Of a stretch of 64,000 nt of DNA, positions 1-8,103 are shown piece by piece. The stretch covers positions 1-64,000 of the forward strand of contig JAUHYK010000003.1 in assembly GCA_030426465.1 (NCBI GenBank). The letters run 5' to 3'. Every line of letters begins with the position of its first letter. The first letter of the stretch is position 1. The translations under genes and the position numbers were made by a program. This stretch comes from Alphaproteobacteria bacterium (lineage in GTDB: Bacteria; Pseudomonadota; Alphaproteobacteria; Caulobacterales; Parvularculaceae). The notes beneath the pieces were generated by a model. The model saw only the letters and a list, made by a program, of their open reading frames with translations. It was not told the DNA's origin and ran no database searches.

Positions 1-1482
1 TTTGAAGATCGCCATCCAAGGGCCCGGCTTCGGCAGGCGCTGACCCAGCCCCGGCGTAAAGGACAAAAGGAGATAAGGCGCGGCAAGCCCAAGACCGAGC
101 ATCGCAAAGATCGCGAGGCCCGCGACCGGCGGCAATAACAGCGCGGCGCCCATGGGCGCGCTCAATAATGGTCCGATGCAGGGCGCGGCAACTACAACGG
201 CGAGCGCGCCGGTGAAAAAAGCGCCCATGCCGCCTTTTTTCGACGCCAACCCTTCGCCCGCGCCCGCGAGCCCCTCGCCGGCGGAAAACAGCCCGGCGAG
301 ATTTAACCCGACCAGCAAGAGCACATATGCCGACAAGGCCACCACCCATGGCGATTGCAGATGAAAGCCCCATCCGAACTGGGCGCCGCCAGCGCGCAAG
401 ACGAGCAGCGCGCCGCCCATCAAAAGGAACGTCGCCATAACGCCCGCTACGTAAAGAAGGCCATGAAGCCGAACCGTTTCGGGGTGTTCGCGCGCGCTCT
501 GCATGAAAGACGCGGCCTTGATGAACACCACCGGAAACACGCAAGGCATGACGTTCAAAATAACGCCGCCCAAAAAGGCGAATACTAGCAGCAAACCGAG
601 CTCGGGGGCTTTTTGCGGCGTCACTTGCGGGACCTTTGCTTGTTTTTGCAGCGGCGCCGGAACATCGGCCGTCAGCGCCACGGCTCGGGTGGCGGCGCCC
701 GCGCCGAAAGTCAAAAGACCGGGAAATGTTTTGTCTTCATAGCGCTCGACCCAACCCGGCTGCATGGCAATCCGCAAGGCGCCATCAATCAATCCCGCTT
801 CCTGCGGCGCCGGCGGGGAAACGACGCCTTCGGGGCCGGCGAAGAAAAACACATTGTCCGCAAGAAAATTTTCCGGCGCGTCCATGGTCAACACATAGAC
901 GTCGTCTTCGACAGTAATGGTCGCGCGACCCTCAAACACTTCGGGCAGTTTGGCGCGTGCGATACTGAACAGAACCTTGTGCGCCGGATCAGGAGAACTC
1001 TGCGCCAGCACCGGCAGCGAAAATGAAAAACGGCCGTCTTCCGGAACGCAAATTTCCTCGCATGTCTGCCATGACGCTTCGATGGCGATATCGACGCTGG
1101 ACCCAGGCGCCGCATCCGTTGGCGCTGTTACGGGAACGAGAAACACTGGCGCGCCTTCATGGGCGTAGCTCGCCAGCGGGCCCACGGGTATGAACTCCGG
1201 CGCGGGATGCGCGATTTCTCCCGCCGTAAACCCTTCGGGCAACGACCAGTCCAGCCGCAAGGGAAGGCCAGCGTCGCCGGGATTGGTCCAGAACACATGC
1301 CAGCCGGGGCTGATCTCCTGACGGACCGCGAACCAGAGCGTCTCACCCGGCGCAAAACCCGCCGCCTCAGCCGTGATTTCGGTTCGGGTGTAATCATTCT
1401 CAATCACCGTTTGCGCCCGCGCGCAGGCGATAGACGCGCAAAGGGAGATCAGCATGAAGAGAAAGGCGGAGCTGAATTTCAT
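1..1482 (-). CDS. dsbD: Thiol:disulfide interchange protein DsbD (C-terminus off window)
   Basis: Inner-membrane electron conduit that passes reducing power from cytoplasmic thioredoxin to periplasmic disulfide isomerases or cytochrome c maturation. At least 494 residues are encoded and the frame runs off the left edge. In order I see a signal peptide (about residues 1-19), a periplasmic N-domain with the redox pair in CEEICVPE, then hydrophobic helices carrying the two membrane cysteines in NVMPCVFP and AAPCIGP. The C-terminal thioredoxin domain (CxxC) is expected beyond position 1 and cannot be confirmed. The ATG at 1480-1482 precedes a typical signal peptide. It is the last gene of the minus-strand group here, separated from the SapC-family gene by a terminator. 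Confidence 0.93.
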   Translation of the reverse strand, partial: MKFSSAFLFMLISLCASIACARAQTVIENDYTRTEITAEAAGFAPGETLWFAVRQEISPGWHVFWTNPGDAGLPLRLDWSLPEGFTAGEIAHPAPEFIPVGPLASYAHEGAPVFLVPVTAPTDAAPGSSVDIAIEASWQTCEEICVPEDGRFSFSLPVLAQSSPDPAHKVLFSIARAKLPEVFEGRATITVEDDVYVLTMDAPENFLADNVFFFAGPEGVVSPPAPQEAGLIDGALRIAMQPGWVERYEDKTFPGLLTFGAGAATRAVALTADVPAPLQKQAKVPQVTPQKAPELGLLLVFAFLGGVILNVMPCVFPVVFIKAASFMQSAREHPETVRLHGLLYVAGVMATFLLMGGALLVLRAGGAQFGWGFHLQSPWVVALSAYVLLLVGLNLAGLFSAGEGLAGAGEGLASKKGGMGAFFTGALAVVVAAPCIGPLLSAPMGAALLLPPVAGLAIFAMLGLGLAAPYLLLSFTPGLGQRLPKPGPWMAIFK

Positions 1483-1561
1483 GGCGTCTTGGTAACGGGC
1501 CCCGCAGAGAAGGCCAATGCTTATTCGCTTTTCTTCTCTCAGGATCGCTGAAACTTGAACA

Positions 1562-1598
1562 TGAAAAAGCCGGGCGGCGCTGACGGCGCGGCCCGGCT
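1562..1598 (-). terminator. Intrinsic terminator after the SapC-family gene
   Basis: Read on the minus strand, arms 1591-1597 and 1569-1575 (GCCGGGC/GCCCGGC, with a further GCGC pairing inside) are followed directly by five T residues (1564-1568). It lies 26 bases after the stop codon of the SapC-family gene and upstream of dsbD. Confidence 0.75.
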
Positions 1599-1623
1599 GA
1601 TCTTTAGGATCGTCGTGAACCGG

Positions 1624-2418
1624 CTAGTTAGAAACCAGCGGCTTGAACACATCCTGTTCGGTAAGGTTGAAGCGCTTGGCGCGACGCTGAAGCAGGAGGC
1701 GCCAGTTGCCCATGGAGATCAGCAGCGCATAAATCAGCGCCAGAACGCCCTGGCTCTCAAGCTCCATTTTGGTTTCAACCGGGAGCGCTTTCAAACGCTC
1801 TTCGTCAACGCCGAAATACTGCGCAAAGGTCACCGGCTCACTCGCGCCAGTGGGCGTGTAATGTGCGGTCTGTTGCTGGATCAGCTCATGATGATTGAGG
1901 ACCTTCGCGAACTGCTCCGTCTGCTGACGGTCGCGCTCATAGGTTTTGACGAAGTCCACCGCCGCCTGCGTTTGCTGCGTCATCTGACCATCTTCGAAAA
2001 GGCGGTTCTCACCCGTCGTGGACAAGCCTTCAAAGCCGCGGTCAATCACCACCGCCATGCGCTCTCCGCTGGCTTCAGCGGCGACGCCGAAGGGATAACG
2101 GCGCACATAGCCGGGGATGTAGGAGAAATCTTCCCAGTTGCCGTTGTCATCGACAAAAAGGTTGAAGTCATCATAGAGCCCGGTGACAGCCAGAAGCTGA
2201 GGCTGTTCCTGCGACATGAAAATCAGGGGATAATCTTTGATCGCCGACGGGATTTCGCCAAGCGTAATTGGCAACGCCCGCACTTTGGCGGCGAAACCGA
2301 AGGGCTGCGACGCCGGCGTGATGCCGAGATCGCCATGTTTTTCTTTCATCAACAGTTCCGGCTGTTCGTAAAGAAACATCCGGCCGGTCACTTCGGGGAG
2401 AGCTTGCGCCTCGCTCAT
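1624..2418 (-). CDS. SapC family protein
   Basis: A 264-residue protein of the SapC family (PF07277), common in Alphaproteobacteria. The name came from a supposed link to an S-layer or peptide-transport locus, and the biochemical role is not established. I see no signal peptide or membrane segments, so it is probably cytoplasmic. Recognisable family blocks are the N-terminal HGDLGI region, PLIFMSQ, and the C-terminal ETKMELESQG/LIYALLISMGNW segment. Start: ATG at 2416-2418 with AAGGAAGG nine bases upstream. A TTG two codons earlier is a weaker choice. It is monocistronic, with a terminator downstream. Confidence 0.85.
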   Translation of the reverse strand: MSEAQALPEVTGRMFLYEQPELLMKEKHGDLGITPASQPFGFAAKVRALPITLGEIPSAIKDYPLIFMSQEQPQLLAVTGLYDDFNLFVDDNGNWEDFSYIPGYVRRYPFGVAAEASGERMAVVIDRGFEGLSTTGENRLFEDGQMTQQTQAAVDFVKTYERDRQQTEQFAKVLNHHELIQQQTAHYTPTGASEPVTFAQYFGVDEERLKALPVETKMELESQGVLALIYALLISMGNWRLLLQRRAKRFNLTEQDVFKPLVSN

Positions 2419-2578
2419 TCTCAAAACCTTCCTTGACTAAAAAACCGCCCGGTCTTCGAACGCCGCCTATGCGGGCCCTCCGTGCTGGTTTGGATATTCG
2501 GCAGCGACGCTTAGCAAAAAGGCCCTGAAGCTCCAACCCTTCTGGCGGCGGCAGCGGTTTTTTTCCGCGCTCCAGTGG

Positions 2579-3463
2579 TCAGGACGCCAGAAAAGCCGCC
2601 AATTCCTGAGGTTTTTGCATGGGCGCAAGATGACCCGCACCATCGTCGACCTTCAGTTCCGCGCCAAGCTTTTGAAACCGGGCCCGCGCAAAGGCCGGAA
2701 CAGTCGAGGCCGCCTGCCGGGCCGCGAAAATCCTAACCGGGGCTGGCGCATGCGCCGCCGCCTTCCAGAAATCATTACCTTGCGCGGCGAAGGTCGCCGC
2801 CTCCCATGCAGGCGCACAGGAAAGACGAACCCCCACAGCATCCCCCGTCCCCTCTGTCGTAAGGCCGTCAGTCAAATAATCTTCGAGAACGCCGGGCGCC
2901 CAGTCGCGAAACAGGGATTTGCGGCCATAGGAAGCGATCACCTCCTGGCGGGAAGCCCATCGGCTGCGCCGTCGCAGCGCCTGCCGCACCAGCGGCATGC
3001 GCGCGGCGAAGACCGGCCAGAGCGGTGTTTTCGCAAAACCGGAAAGCCAGCCCGGCATGGCCACCGGTTCGATCAATTTCAGGGCGGCGACATCACGCCT
3101 GCCCTCAGCTGCGAGCAAGGCCGTGGCGGCGCCAAGGGAATGTCCGGCCAGCGTCCAGCCCTCACGCTTTTCCTGATCGAGAAAAGCCCGCACATCGTCG
3201 CGAAAAACCGCCCAGGACCGGACGCTTCCCGGTTCGGCGGGCAGGCTGGTGCGACCATGCCCGCGAAGATCAAGAGCGTAAATGTCATAGGCGCCGGCAA
3301 GCGACGAGAGCATGCGGGTATAGGCGGACGCGCAAAACCCGGTTGCATGGAGAAACAATAGCGGGGCGGCGGCGCTATTTTCCCAGCGCCAGCCGCTCAT
3401 CTCGCCATCTCCAAGGCGAAAGGTGAAACGGCGCGCTTCAGGCGTTGTGTTCGATTTTAACAT
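2579..3463 (-). CDS. Alpha/beta-fold hydrolase
   Basis: A 294-residue serine hydrolase of the alpha/beta fold, substrate unknown. Visible motifs are the oxyanion strand LHATGF, DLRGHGRT after the third strand, the nucleophile elbow GHSLGAA, and a C-terminal DGAGHLAP that supplies the histidine. No signal peptide, so cytoplasmic. The frame stays open upstream into the exonuclease gene, but the ATG at 3461-3463 begins the conserved part and avoids overlapping that gene, so I take it as the start. Same strand as the exonuclease gene 70 bases upstream. Confidence 0.85.
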   Translation of the reverse strand: MLKSNTTPEARRFTFRLGDGEMSGWRWENSAAAPLLFLHATGFCASAYTRMLSSLAGAYDIYALDLRGHGRTSLPAEPGSVRSWAVFRDDVRAFLDQEKREGWTLAGHSLGAATALLAAEGRRDVAALKLIEPVAMPGWLSGFAKTPLWPVFAARMPLVRQALRRRSRWASRQEVIASYGRKSLFRDWAPGVLEDYLTDGLTTEGTGDAVGVRLSCAPAWEAATFAAQGNDFWKAAAHAPAPVRIFAARQAASTVPAFARARFQKLGAELKVDDGAGHLAPMQKPQELAAFLAS

Positions 3464-3533
3464 GCTACGGACATCGCCTCTCGCGCGATCAGGATCAACG
3501 CCTGATGACACTGCCTCATTATTCACAGCCTCA

Positions 3534-4034
3534 TTATTCGATGGCGAGTTTGTAGAGCGCGCGCATGTGAAGCGCGTCAGGGATCGCCCGGTGCAGGCGC
3601 GGCGCGGCGCGGTCAGCCTCTGCGATGCAACGTTCAACTTTTTCCGGCGTGGCCCCAAGGAAGATTGAAGAAAAATCGCTCACCACAAAGCGTTGCCGGA
3701 TCTTCGCCGCCTGAAACAGGCGATAGAGCCAGAACCCGTCCCAGTCCGGCGCATCGGAATAAACAACCTTGCCCGCGAGCGCTTCATTCAGTTTTTCGCA
3801 AACCTCTCCAGGCGAGATCCCTTCACGTTGAAGCTCGTCATGACGAACGCCGTGAAGCGCCTCCGCCTCAGGGTCCCAATCCTCGATTGACCATGCAGGA
3901 TCAGGCCGGACCAGCATCGCCTGCGGGGCGCCGCTGACGAAGCACCAACCCACTTCAATCGGCCAGGAACGCGCAGACAAGCCCGAGGCTTCAAGATCGA
4001 TGAAGGCGACGTCTTTCAATTGGGCAACAGACAC
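3534..4034 (-). CDS. DEDDh-family 3'-5' exonuclease-like protein
   Basis: A small (166-residue) protein resembling the RNase T/DNA polymerase III epsilon exonuclease fold. The first metal motif is FIDLEASG (D and E at about residues 12-14). A central DWDGFW could supply the second aspartate, and the final HRAIPDAL block matches the H-x4-D of the DEDDh class. Substrate cannot be told from sequence. Translation appears to start at GTG 4032-4034. An ATG one base out of phase leads to an early stop. It diverges from yjbQ, so 4035-4164 should hold both promoters. Confidence 0.75.
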   Translation of the reverse strand: MSVAQLKDVAFIDLEASGLSARSWPIEVGWCFVSGAPQAMLVRPDPAWSIEDWDPEAEALHGVRHDELQREGISPGEVCEKLNEALAGKVVYSDAPDWDGFWLYRLFQAAKIRQRFVVSDFSSIFLGATPEKVERCIAEADRAAPRLHRAIPDALHMRALYKLAIE

Positions 4035-4164
4035 ATCAAAATCGGCATATCAAAAATCGGGCGGAACGAACCGATTGCGGCGAACCGGGCGAGTATGGCT
4101 TGTGGCAGAGCGCGCAGCAAAACAATAGTGCCCAAGATTTTTATTGTATTACAAAGGGTTACGG

Positions 4165-4575
4165 ATGGCGACGCTATTAACTATCGAAACTGCGGGACGC
4201 AAGGCCATCGATATCACGGCGCAAGTGGAGGCCGCCATCGCCTCGGCCCCGATTCAAAGCGGGCTTGCGCATCTCTTCATCCAGCACACTTCCGCGTCGC
4301 TGACGATACAGGAAAACGCCGACCCGGATGTGATGCGCGATCTTCTCGACTGGCTCGATCGCATTGCGCCAGAAAACGGACCCTATCGCCATGACGCTGA
4401 AGGTCCGGACGACATGCCCGCGCATTTGAAATCCGCTGTGACCGCGACATCGCTCACCATCCCGTTTGCAGACGGAGGATTACTGCTGGGAAGCTGGCAG
4501 GGAATTTATGTGCTTGAACACCGGCGCGCACCGCAGCAGCGGCGCATTGTCGTCACCTTGATTGAAGGCGCTTAG
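4165..4575 (+). CDS. yjbQ: Secondary thiamine-phosphate synthase family protein YjbQ (UPF0047)
   Basis: A 136-residue member of the YjbQ/UPF0047 family. E. coli YjbQ has weak thiamine-phosphate synthase activity, and the physiological role is unclear. The family signature HTSASLTIQENADPDV is intact (about residues 34-50), and the C-terminal LGSWQGIYVLEHR is also typical. The start is the ATG at 4165 with AAAGGG at 4153-4158, rather than a start seven codons earlier. Its stop overlaps the stop of the convergent small membrane-protein gene by four bases. Confidence 0.92.
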   Translation: MATLLTIETAGRKAIDITAQVEAAIASAPIQSGLAHLFIQHTSASLTIQENADPDVMRDLLDWLDRIAPENGPYRHDAEGPDDMPAHLKSAVTATSLTIPFADGGLLLGSWQGIYVLEHRRAPQQRRIVVTLIEGA

Positions 4576-4781
4576 GAACGCGCCCCACCCTTGGGGCGAA
4601 AGACACCGCTTTCCGGGTCTTGTTCATAGTCGATGACATCGCCGCTGGCGGGGGACGCCGCCTTGCGCATCTCGTTCAACGCTTTGCGAAGCGGCCGCAT
4701 GCGTCTCTCGGCGACGCGGATAAGGGCGACAGCGCCCGCAGCGGCGGCAACCGTCGCAACAAGAGTGGTGACTGCGCTCAT
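4572..4781 (-). CDS. Small single-pass membrane protein, unknown
   Basis: A 69-residue protein I do not recognise. An N-terminal hydrophobic helix (about residues 4-25, Ala/Val/Leu-rich) is followed by a basic stretch (RVAERRMRPLRK) and a charged tail ending PKGGARS, suggesting N-out/C-in insertion by the positive-inside rule. The ATG at 4779-4781 has a good GGAG ten bases upstream. It lies 29 bases after the S49 peptidase gene on the same strand, so the two are probably cotranscribed. Real gene likely, function unknown. Confidence 0.6.
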   Translation of the reverse strand: MSAVTTLVATVAAAAGAVALIRVAERRMRPLRKALNEMRKAASPASGDVIDYEQDPESGVFRPKGGARS

Positions 4782-4810
4782 TGGCGAATCTCCTGTCCAA
4801 GTTTCCGGTC

Positions 4811-5689
4811 CTAGAGACCGAACCGCGCCCATAACGCCCTGCGCTCACCCGCCGCCAGCATTTCATCGGCATCGATCAGGGACGGCGCCGAGAGTCCTGA
4901 CGCCCCGGCTTCTCCCCCCATCAGCCTTTTCAGGAGAGACCCGCTATCGGGCGAAATACGCTTGACCTTAACATCTTTTCCGTAGCGGTCGCGCAGAAAA
5001 TCGTCGAGTTGAGCGGTTCCGTCGACCAATCCCTTTTGCGCCGCGGTGGCGCCCGTCCAGAACCGTCCCGAAAAGAGATCGGGATCGTCCAAGAGCTTGT
5101 CCCCGCGCCGTTCCTTGACCAGCGCAATGAACTGGTCGTGGAGTTCGGCGAGCATCACCTCAAGCCGGGCCACATCTTCTGGGTCTTCCGGTTTGAACGG
5201 GTCCAGGGTCGATTTGTTTTCGCCCGCCGTATAGACGCGGCGCTCAACCCCCAGCTTCTTGATGGCTTCGGGAAATCCGAATCCGCCGGAAATCACACCA
5301 ATTGAGCCCACAATAGAACTTTCATCAGCGTAAATTTCATCGGCGGCGATGGCGAGAATATAACCGCCCGAAGCTCCCACATCCTCAATAAAAGCCAGGA
5401 CAGGAACATCCTTTTCGCTCGCCAGACGCCGGATGGCGCTCATAATTAAGCGCGATTGAACGGGCGAGCCGCCAGGCGAATTGATCGCCAGCGCCACAGC
5501 TTTCAGATCACCCGGTTTGAACGCCGCCTCGATCGCCTTCTCAATTTTTTTGAGCGTAAGGCCTTTGCGCCCGGCGCCCATTTCGCCAATGACGCCATTA
5601 AGCTCAATCACGGATACGCGAGGCGCGGATGCACCTGTGAAAGGGAGCTTCAGCCAAAGATTTTTGAAGAGTTCAGAGATATCTGCCAT
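4811..5689 (-). CDS. S49 family peptidase (SppA/SohB-like)
   Basis: A 292-residue ClpP-fold serine peptidase of the S49 family, which degrades signal peptides and membrane-associated fragments. The Ser/Lys dyad is visible: Ser107 in GASGGYILA and Lys159 in ENKSTLDPF. INSPGGS at about 70-75 is the oxyanion/substrate strand. Unlike E. coli SppA (618 residues, membrane-anchored) this is the short single-domain form, with no clear signal peptide or transmembrane helix. Start is the ATG at 5687-5689; a TTG three codons earlier is possible. It diverges from the polyprenyl synthase gene and shares strand with the small membrane protein downstream. Confidence 0.88.
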   Translation of the reverse strand: MADISELFKNLWLKLPFTGASAPRVSVIELNGVIGEMGAGRKGLTLKKIEKAIEAAFKPGDLKAVALAINSPGGSPVQSRLIMSAIRRLASEKDVPVLAFIEDVGASGGYILAIAADEIYADESSIVGSIGVISGGFGFPEAIKKLGVERRVYTAGENKSTLDPFKPEDPEDVARLEVMLAELHDQFIALVKERRGDKLLDDPDLFSGRFWTGATAAQKGLVDGTAQLDDFLRDRYGKDVKVKRISPDSGSLLKRLMGGEAGASGLSAPSLIDADEMLAAGERRALWARFGL

Positions 5690-5728
5690 CGGCTGCAAGT
5701 AAGGTAAAAGCCGAAGCTTTTCAATGCG

Positions 5729-5747
5729 CCAGCGCCTGGGGCGCTGG
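5729..5747. promoter_or_regulatory. Perfect 8-3-8 inverted repeat between divergent genes
   Basis: CCAGCGCC-TGG-GGCGCTGG sits in the 168-base gap between the divergent S49 peptidase and polyprenyl synthase genes. There is no T-run on either side, so it is not an obvious terminator. It could be an operator or a 5'-leader hairpin. No regulator is identified. Confidence 0.35.
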
Positions 5748-5857
5748 AAAGATGGTTACCGGATACGCCGCCGAAAGGCCGCAGCCGGCAACGCTTGACC
5801 GGTCAGCCGCCAGCGACCAATCTGCGAACCCGTTGCAATGAGGCGAAAGGCGTAATT

Positions 5858-6892
5858 TTGGGACTGGCCGCGACAGCAAGCGAGACTATCGCCGCAAAAC
5901 GCGCGCCGGAATTCCTTTCGGCGGTCGATCGTCTGCGCGCGCTGACCGACGATGATCTTCAGGCTGTGAACAGGGAAATCCTGCGCCGCCTCGATTCGCC
6001 GGTCGCGATGATCCCGCAGCTGGCGGGCCATCTTATCAACGCCGGGGGCAAGCGGCTGCGCCCCATGCTCACCCTCGCCTCAGCCGGAGTGTTTTCCTAT
6101 GACGGCGATGATCATGTGAAGCTCGCCGCCGCAGTTGAACTCATTCACGGCGCCACATTGCTGCATGACGATGTCGTTGACGGATCGGCGCTGCGCCGCG
6201 GCGCCTCCACCGCCAACATTATCTGGGGCAACAAGGAAAGCGTTCTCGTCGGCGATTTCATTTTCTCGCGCGCCTTTGAGCTGATGGTCGAAGCGAAAAA
6301 TCTTGGCGTCCTGCGCGCCCTGTCTCATGCCTCTGGTGTGATCGCCGAAGGCGAGGTTCTTCAGCTGACCACCCAGAAAAATATCGCCGCCACCTTCGAG
6401 ACCTATATCAATGTGGTGAAGGCGAAAACGGCGGCGCTGTTCGCCGCCGCAACGGAAGTCGGCGCCATGATCTCCGGCTCCGGCGCCCGTGATGAGGACG
6501 CCATGCGCCGTTTCGGCGACCATTTCGGCGTCGCCTATCAGCTTATCGATGACGCGCTTGATTATTCAGGATTCGAATACGCCCTCGGCAAAACGGTCGG
6601 CGATGATTTCCGCGAAGGCAAGATGACGGCGCCGGTGGTCTACGCCGTCGCCCGCGCCCGCGATGAAGAAAAACCCTTCTGGCGCCGGGTCATTACCGAA
6701 GGCCGTCAGGAAAAAGGCGATTTCGAAAAGGCGCGGGAGTTGATGGAGCGAGACGGCGCGCTTGAAGACACGATTGAATGCGCCCGTTCCTACACCAAGA
6801 AGGCGCTTGATGCGCTCGAGGACGCGCCGCAGAATGACTTTACTCAGGCGCTCGCCGATCTTGTCGAAACCTCGACCGCCCGCGGCGCTTAA
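5858..6892 (+). CDS. ispB: Long-chain polyprenyl diphosphate synthase (octa/decaprenyl type)
   Basis: Trans-isoprenyl diphosphate synthase making the side chain of ubiquinone from farnesyl diphosphate and IPP, cytoplasmic. GGKRLRPML, the first aspartate-rich motif LLHDDVVD and the second QLIDDALDY are all intact, with KTVGDDFREGK after the second. There is no ATG near the conserved N-terminus. I favour TTG at 5858, preceded by GAGGCGAAAGG seven bases upstream, giving 344 residues. A TTG at 5795 would add 21 residues that look unlike the family. It converges with the WecA-like gene, six bases between stops. The exact chain length of the product cannot be read from sequence. Confidence 0.92.
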   Translation: MGLAATASETIAAKRAPEFLSAVDRLRALTDDDLQAVNREILRRLDSPVAMIPQLAGHLINAGGKRLRPMLTLASAGVFSYDGDDHVKLAAAVELIHGATLLHDDVVDGSALRRGASTANIIWGNKESVLVGDFIFSRAFELMVEAKNLGVLRALSHASGVIAEGEVLQLTTQKNIAATFETYINVVKAKTAALFAAATEVGAMISGSGARDEDAMRRFGDHFGVAYQLIDDALDYSGFEYALGKTVGDDFREGKMTAPVVYAVARARDEEKPFWRRVITEGRQEKGDFEKARELMERDGALEDTIECARSYTKKALDALEDAPQNDFTQALADLVETSTARGA

Positions 6893-6898
6893 AAGAAA

Positions 6899-7984
6899 TT
6901 ATTCCGCAGCGGAAAAAGACGCGTCCGGTTCAGCGGTCGCCAAGAGCCCGGCGCGCATCGCCCGGCGGTAGATCGCGACCGCGCCGATGGTGAACAGGAG
7001 CGACAGCACCAGCGGCGTCATCCAGTGCAGCATCGCTGGATGGGTCAGCATCAAAATCGCCGCCGCCGATGAGAAACTGATCAGGGACATATAGATAACC
7101 GCGACCCGCGCATGCGAGGCGCCGAGGCGCATCATCAATTGGTAGAAATGCTCGCGGTGGGCCTCAAGGACATTCTGTCTGCGCAAAGCGCGCGAGACCA
7201 GCGTCCACGCGACGTCAAACAGAAACGGCAAAAAGATCACCGGAATTACCAGCGCGCTGAGGCGCCCACCGGTCCAGTTGACGCCAAGCACCGCGAAAGC
7301 GGCGATGAAAAAGCCGAGCGCCTGACTGCCATTGTCGCCCATGAACAACTTACCGCGCAAAAGATTTTCCGGCAGGAACGACGCCGCCGACAAGGCCAGC
7401 AACAGCGCCGCCACCGCCAGCGCCGGGGCGCCGGTGAAACTCGCGATGACCGCAAACCAGGCAAGGCCCACCGCCGCCGCGCCGCCAGCCATGCCATTGG
7501 CGCCGTCCATGAAATTAAACGCGTTCATGAAACCCGCGATCCAGAAGATCGTAATCGGCACGCTCGCCGCGGCAGGGATCGTCACCTCGCCAAACCATGG
7601 CAAGGGAACGGATTGAAGCGGGGCGAAGAGAATGGTGAAAAGCGCGGCGATAGCGACCTGTCCCACCAGTTTCCAGATCGGCGAAAATGTCAGGTGGTCG
7701 TCGGCGTAACCGAGTCCGAATGCGAGACCGCCGCAGACCGCCAGTCTCGCCAGCTTGCCGGCGGCGTCCGCATCGCCTGCGAAAGCCGAGACAACAAAAG
7801 CCCCGGCAACCCAGCCCGCCATGATCGCCGAACCGCCATTGCGCGGCGTCGCATTTGTGTGGCTTGAACGCTCATTGGGGTGATCGAGCACGCGCCGCGC
7901 CTGCGCCGCATAAAGACAGGCGCAATAGGTGACAGCGATCGTGACCGCGCCGGCACAGGCGAAAATGAAAGGTTCGATCAGCAT
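6899..7984 (-). CDS. Glycosyltransferase family 4 protein (WecA/MraY-type polyprenyl-phosphate sugar-1-P transferase)
   Basis: A 361-residue polytopic inner-membrane enzyme (about ten hydrophobic helices) that should move a HexNAc-1-phosphate from a UDP-sugar to undecaprenyl phosphate, starting an O-antigen, capsule or other glycan. Diagnostic cytoplasmic loops are GYADDHLTF, NAFNFMDGANGMAGG, FMGDNGSQ and the C-terminal AHREHFYQ histidine block. It is not MraY itself because it is outside a mur cluster and its loops match the WecA/WbpL group. No other glycan-assembly gene is adjacent. ATG at 7982-7984. Confidence 0.88.
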   Translation of the reverse strand: MLIEPFIFACAGAVTIAVTYCACLYAAQARRVLDHPNERSSHTNATPRNGGSAIMAGWVAGAFVVSAFAGDADAAGKLARLAVCGGLAFGLGYADDHLTFSPIWKLVGQVAIAALFTILFAPLQSVPLPWFGEVTIPAAASVPITIFWIAGFMNAFNFMDGANGMAGGAAAVGLAWFAVIASFTGAPALAVAALLLALSAASFLPENLLRGKLFMGDNGSQALGFFIAAFAVLGVNWTGGRLSALVIPVIFLPFLFDVAWTLVSRALRRQNVLEAHREHFYQLMMRLGASHARVAVIYMSLISFSSAAAILMLTHPAMLHWMTPLVLSLLFTIGAVAIYRRAMRAGLLATAEPDASFSAAE

Positions 7985-8014
7985 GAAGTCCGCCGGATTG
8001 TCGGAGCCTAAAAC

Positions 8015-8058
8015 CTAGACCATCATGCACAAATTCGAAAGCGCTCATGATGGTCTAG
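8015..8058. repeat. 13-bp perfect inverted repeat
   Basis: Arms 8015-8027 (CTAGACCATCATG) and 8046-8058 (CATGATGGTCTAG) are exact reverse complements around an 18-base loop, in the 119-base gap between ispE and the WecA-like gene (both minus strand). A short TTTT follows on the minus strand, so it may work as an ispE terminator. The long symmetric arms also resemble a dispersed palindromic element. No second copy was noticed in this window. Confidence 0.6.
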
Positions 8059-8103
8059 TTATTTGTTTATCGAGGCGTTTTACGAAAATCCACTGACGCT
8101 TTT

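Noticed and set aside
1555-2436. 293-codon open frame on the plus strand opposite the SapC-family gene
   Set aside because: It mirrors the codons of the SapC gene, has no RBS or domain, and its composition (Arg/His-rich) is that of an antisense frame in GC-rich DNA.
3464-3658. 65-residue N-terminal extension of the alpha/beta hydrolase
   Set aside because: It overlaps the exonuclease gene, has repeated low-complexity residues (NNEAV twice) and no family similarity.
7112-7867. 251-codon plus-strand frame opposite the WecA-like gene
   Set aside because: Arg/Gln-rich shadow without domains. The minus strand has all the WecA-type loops.
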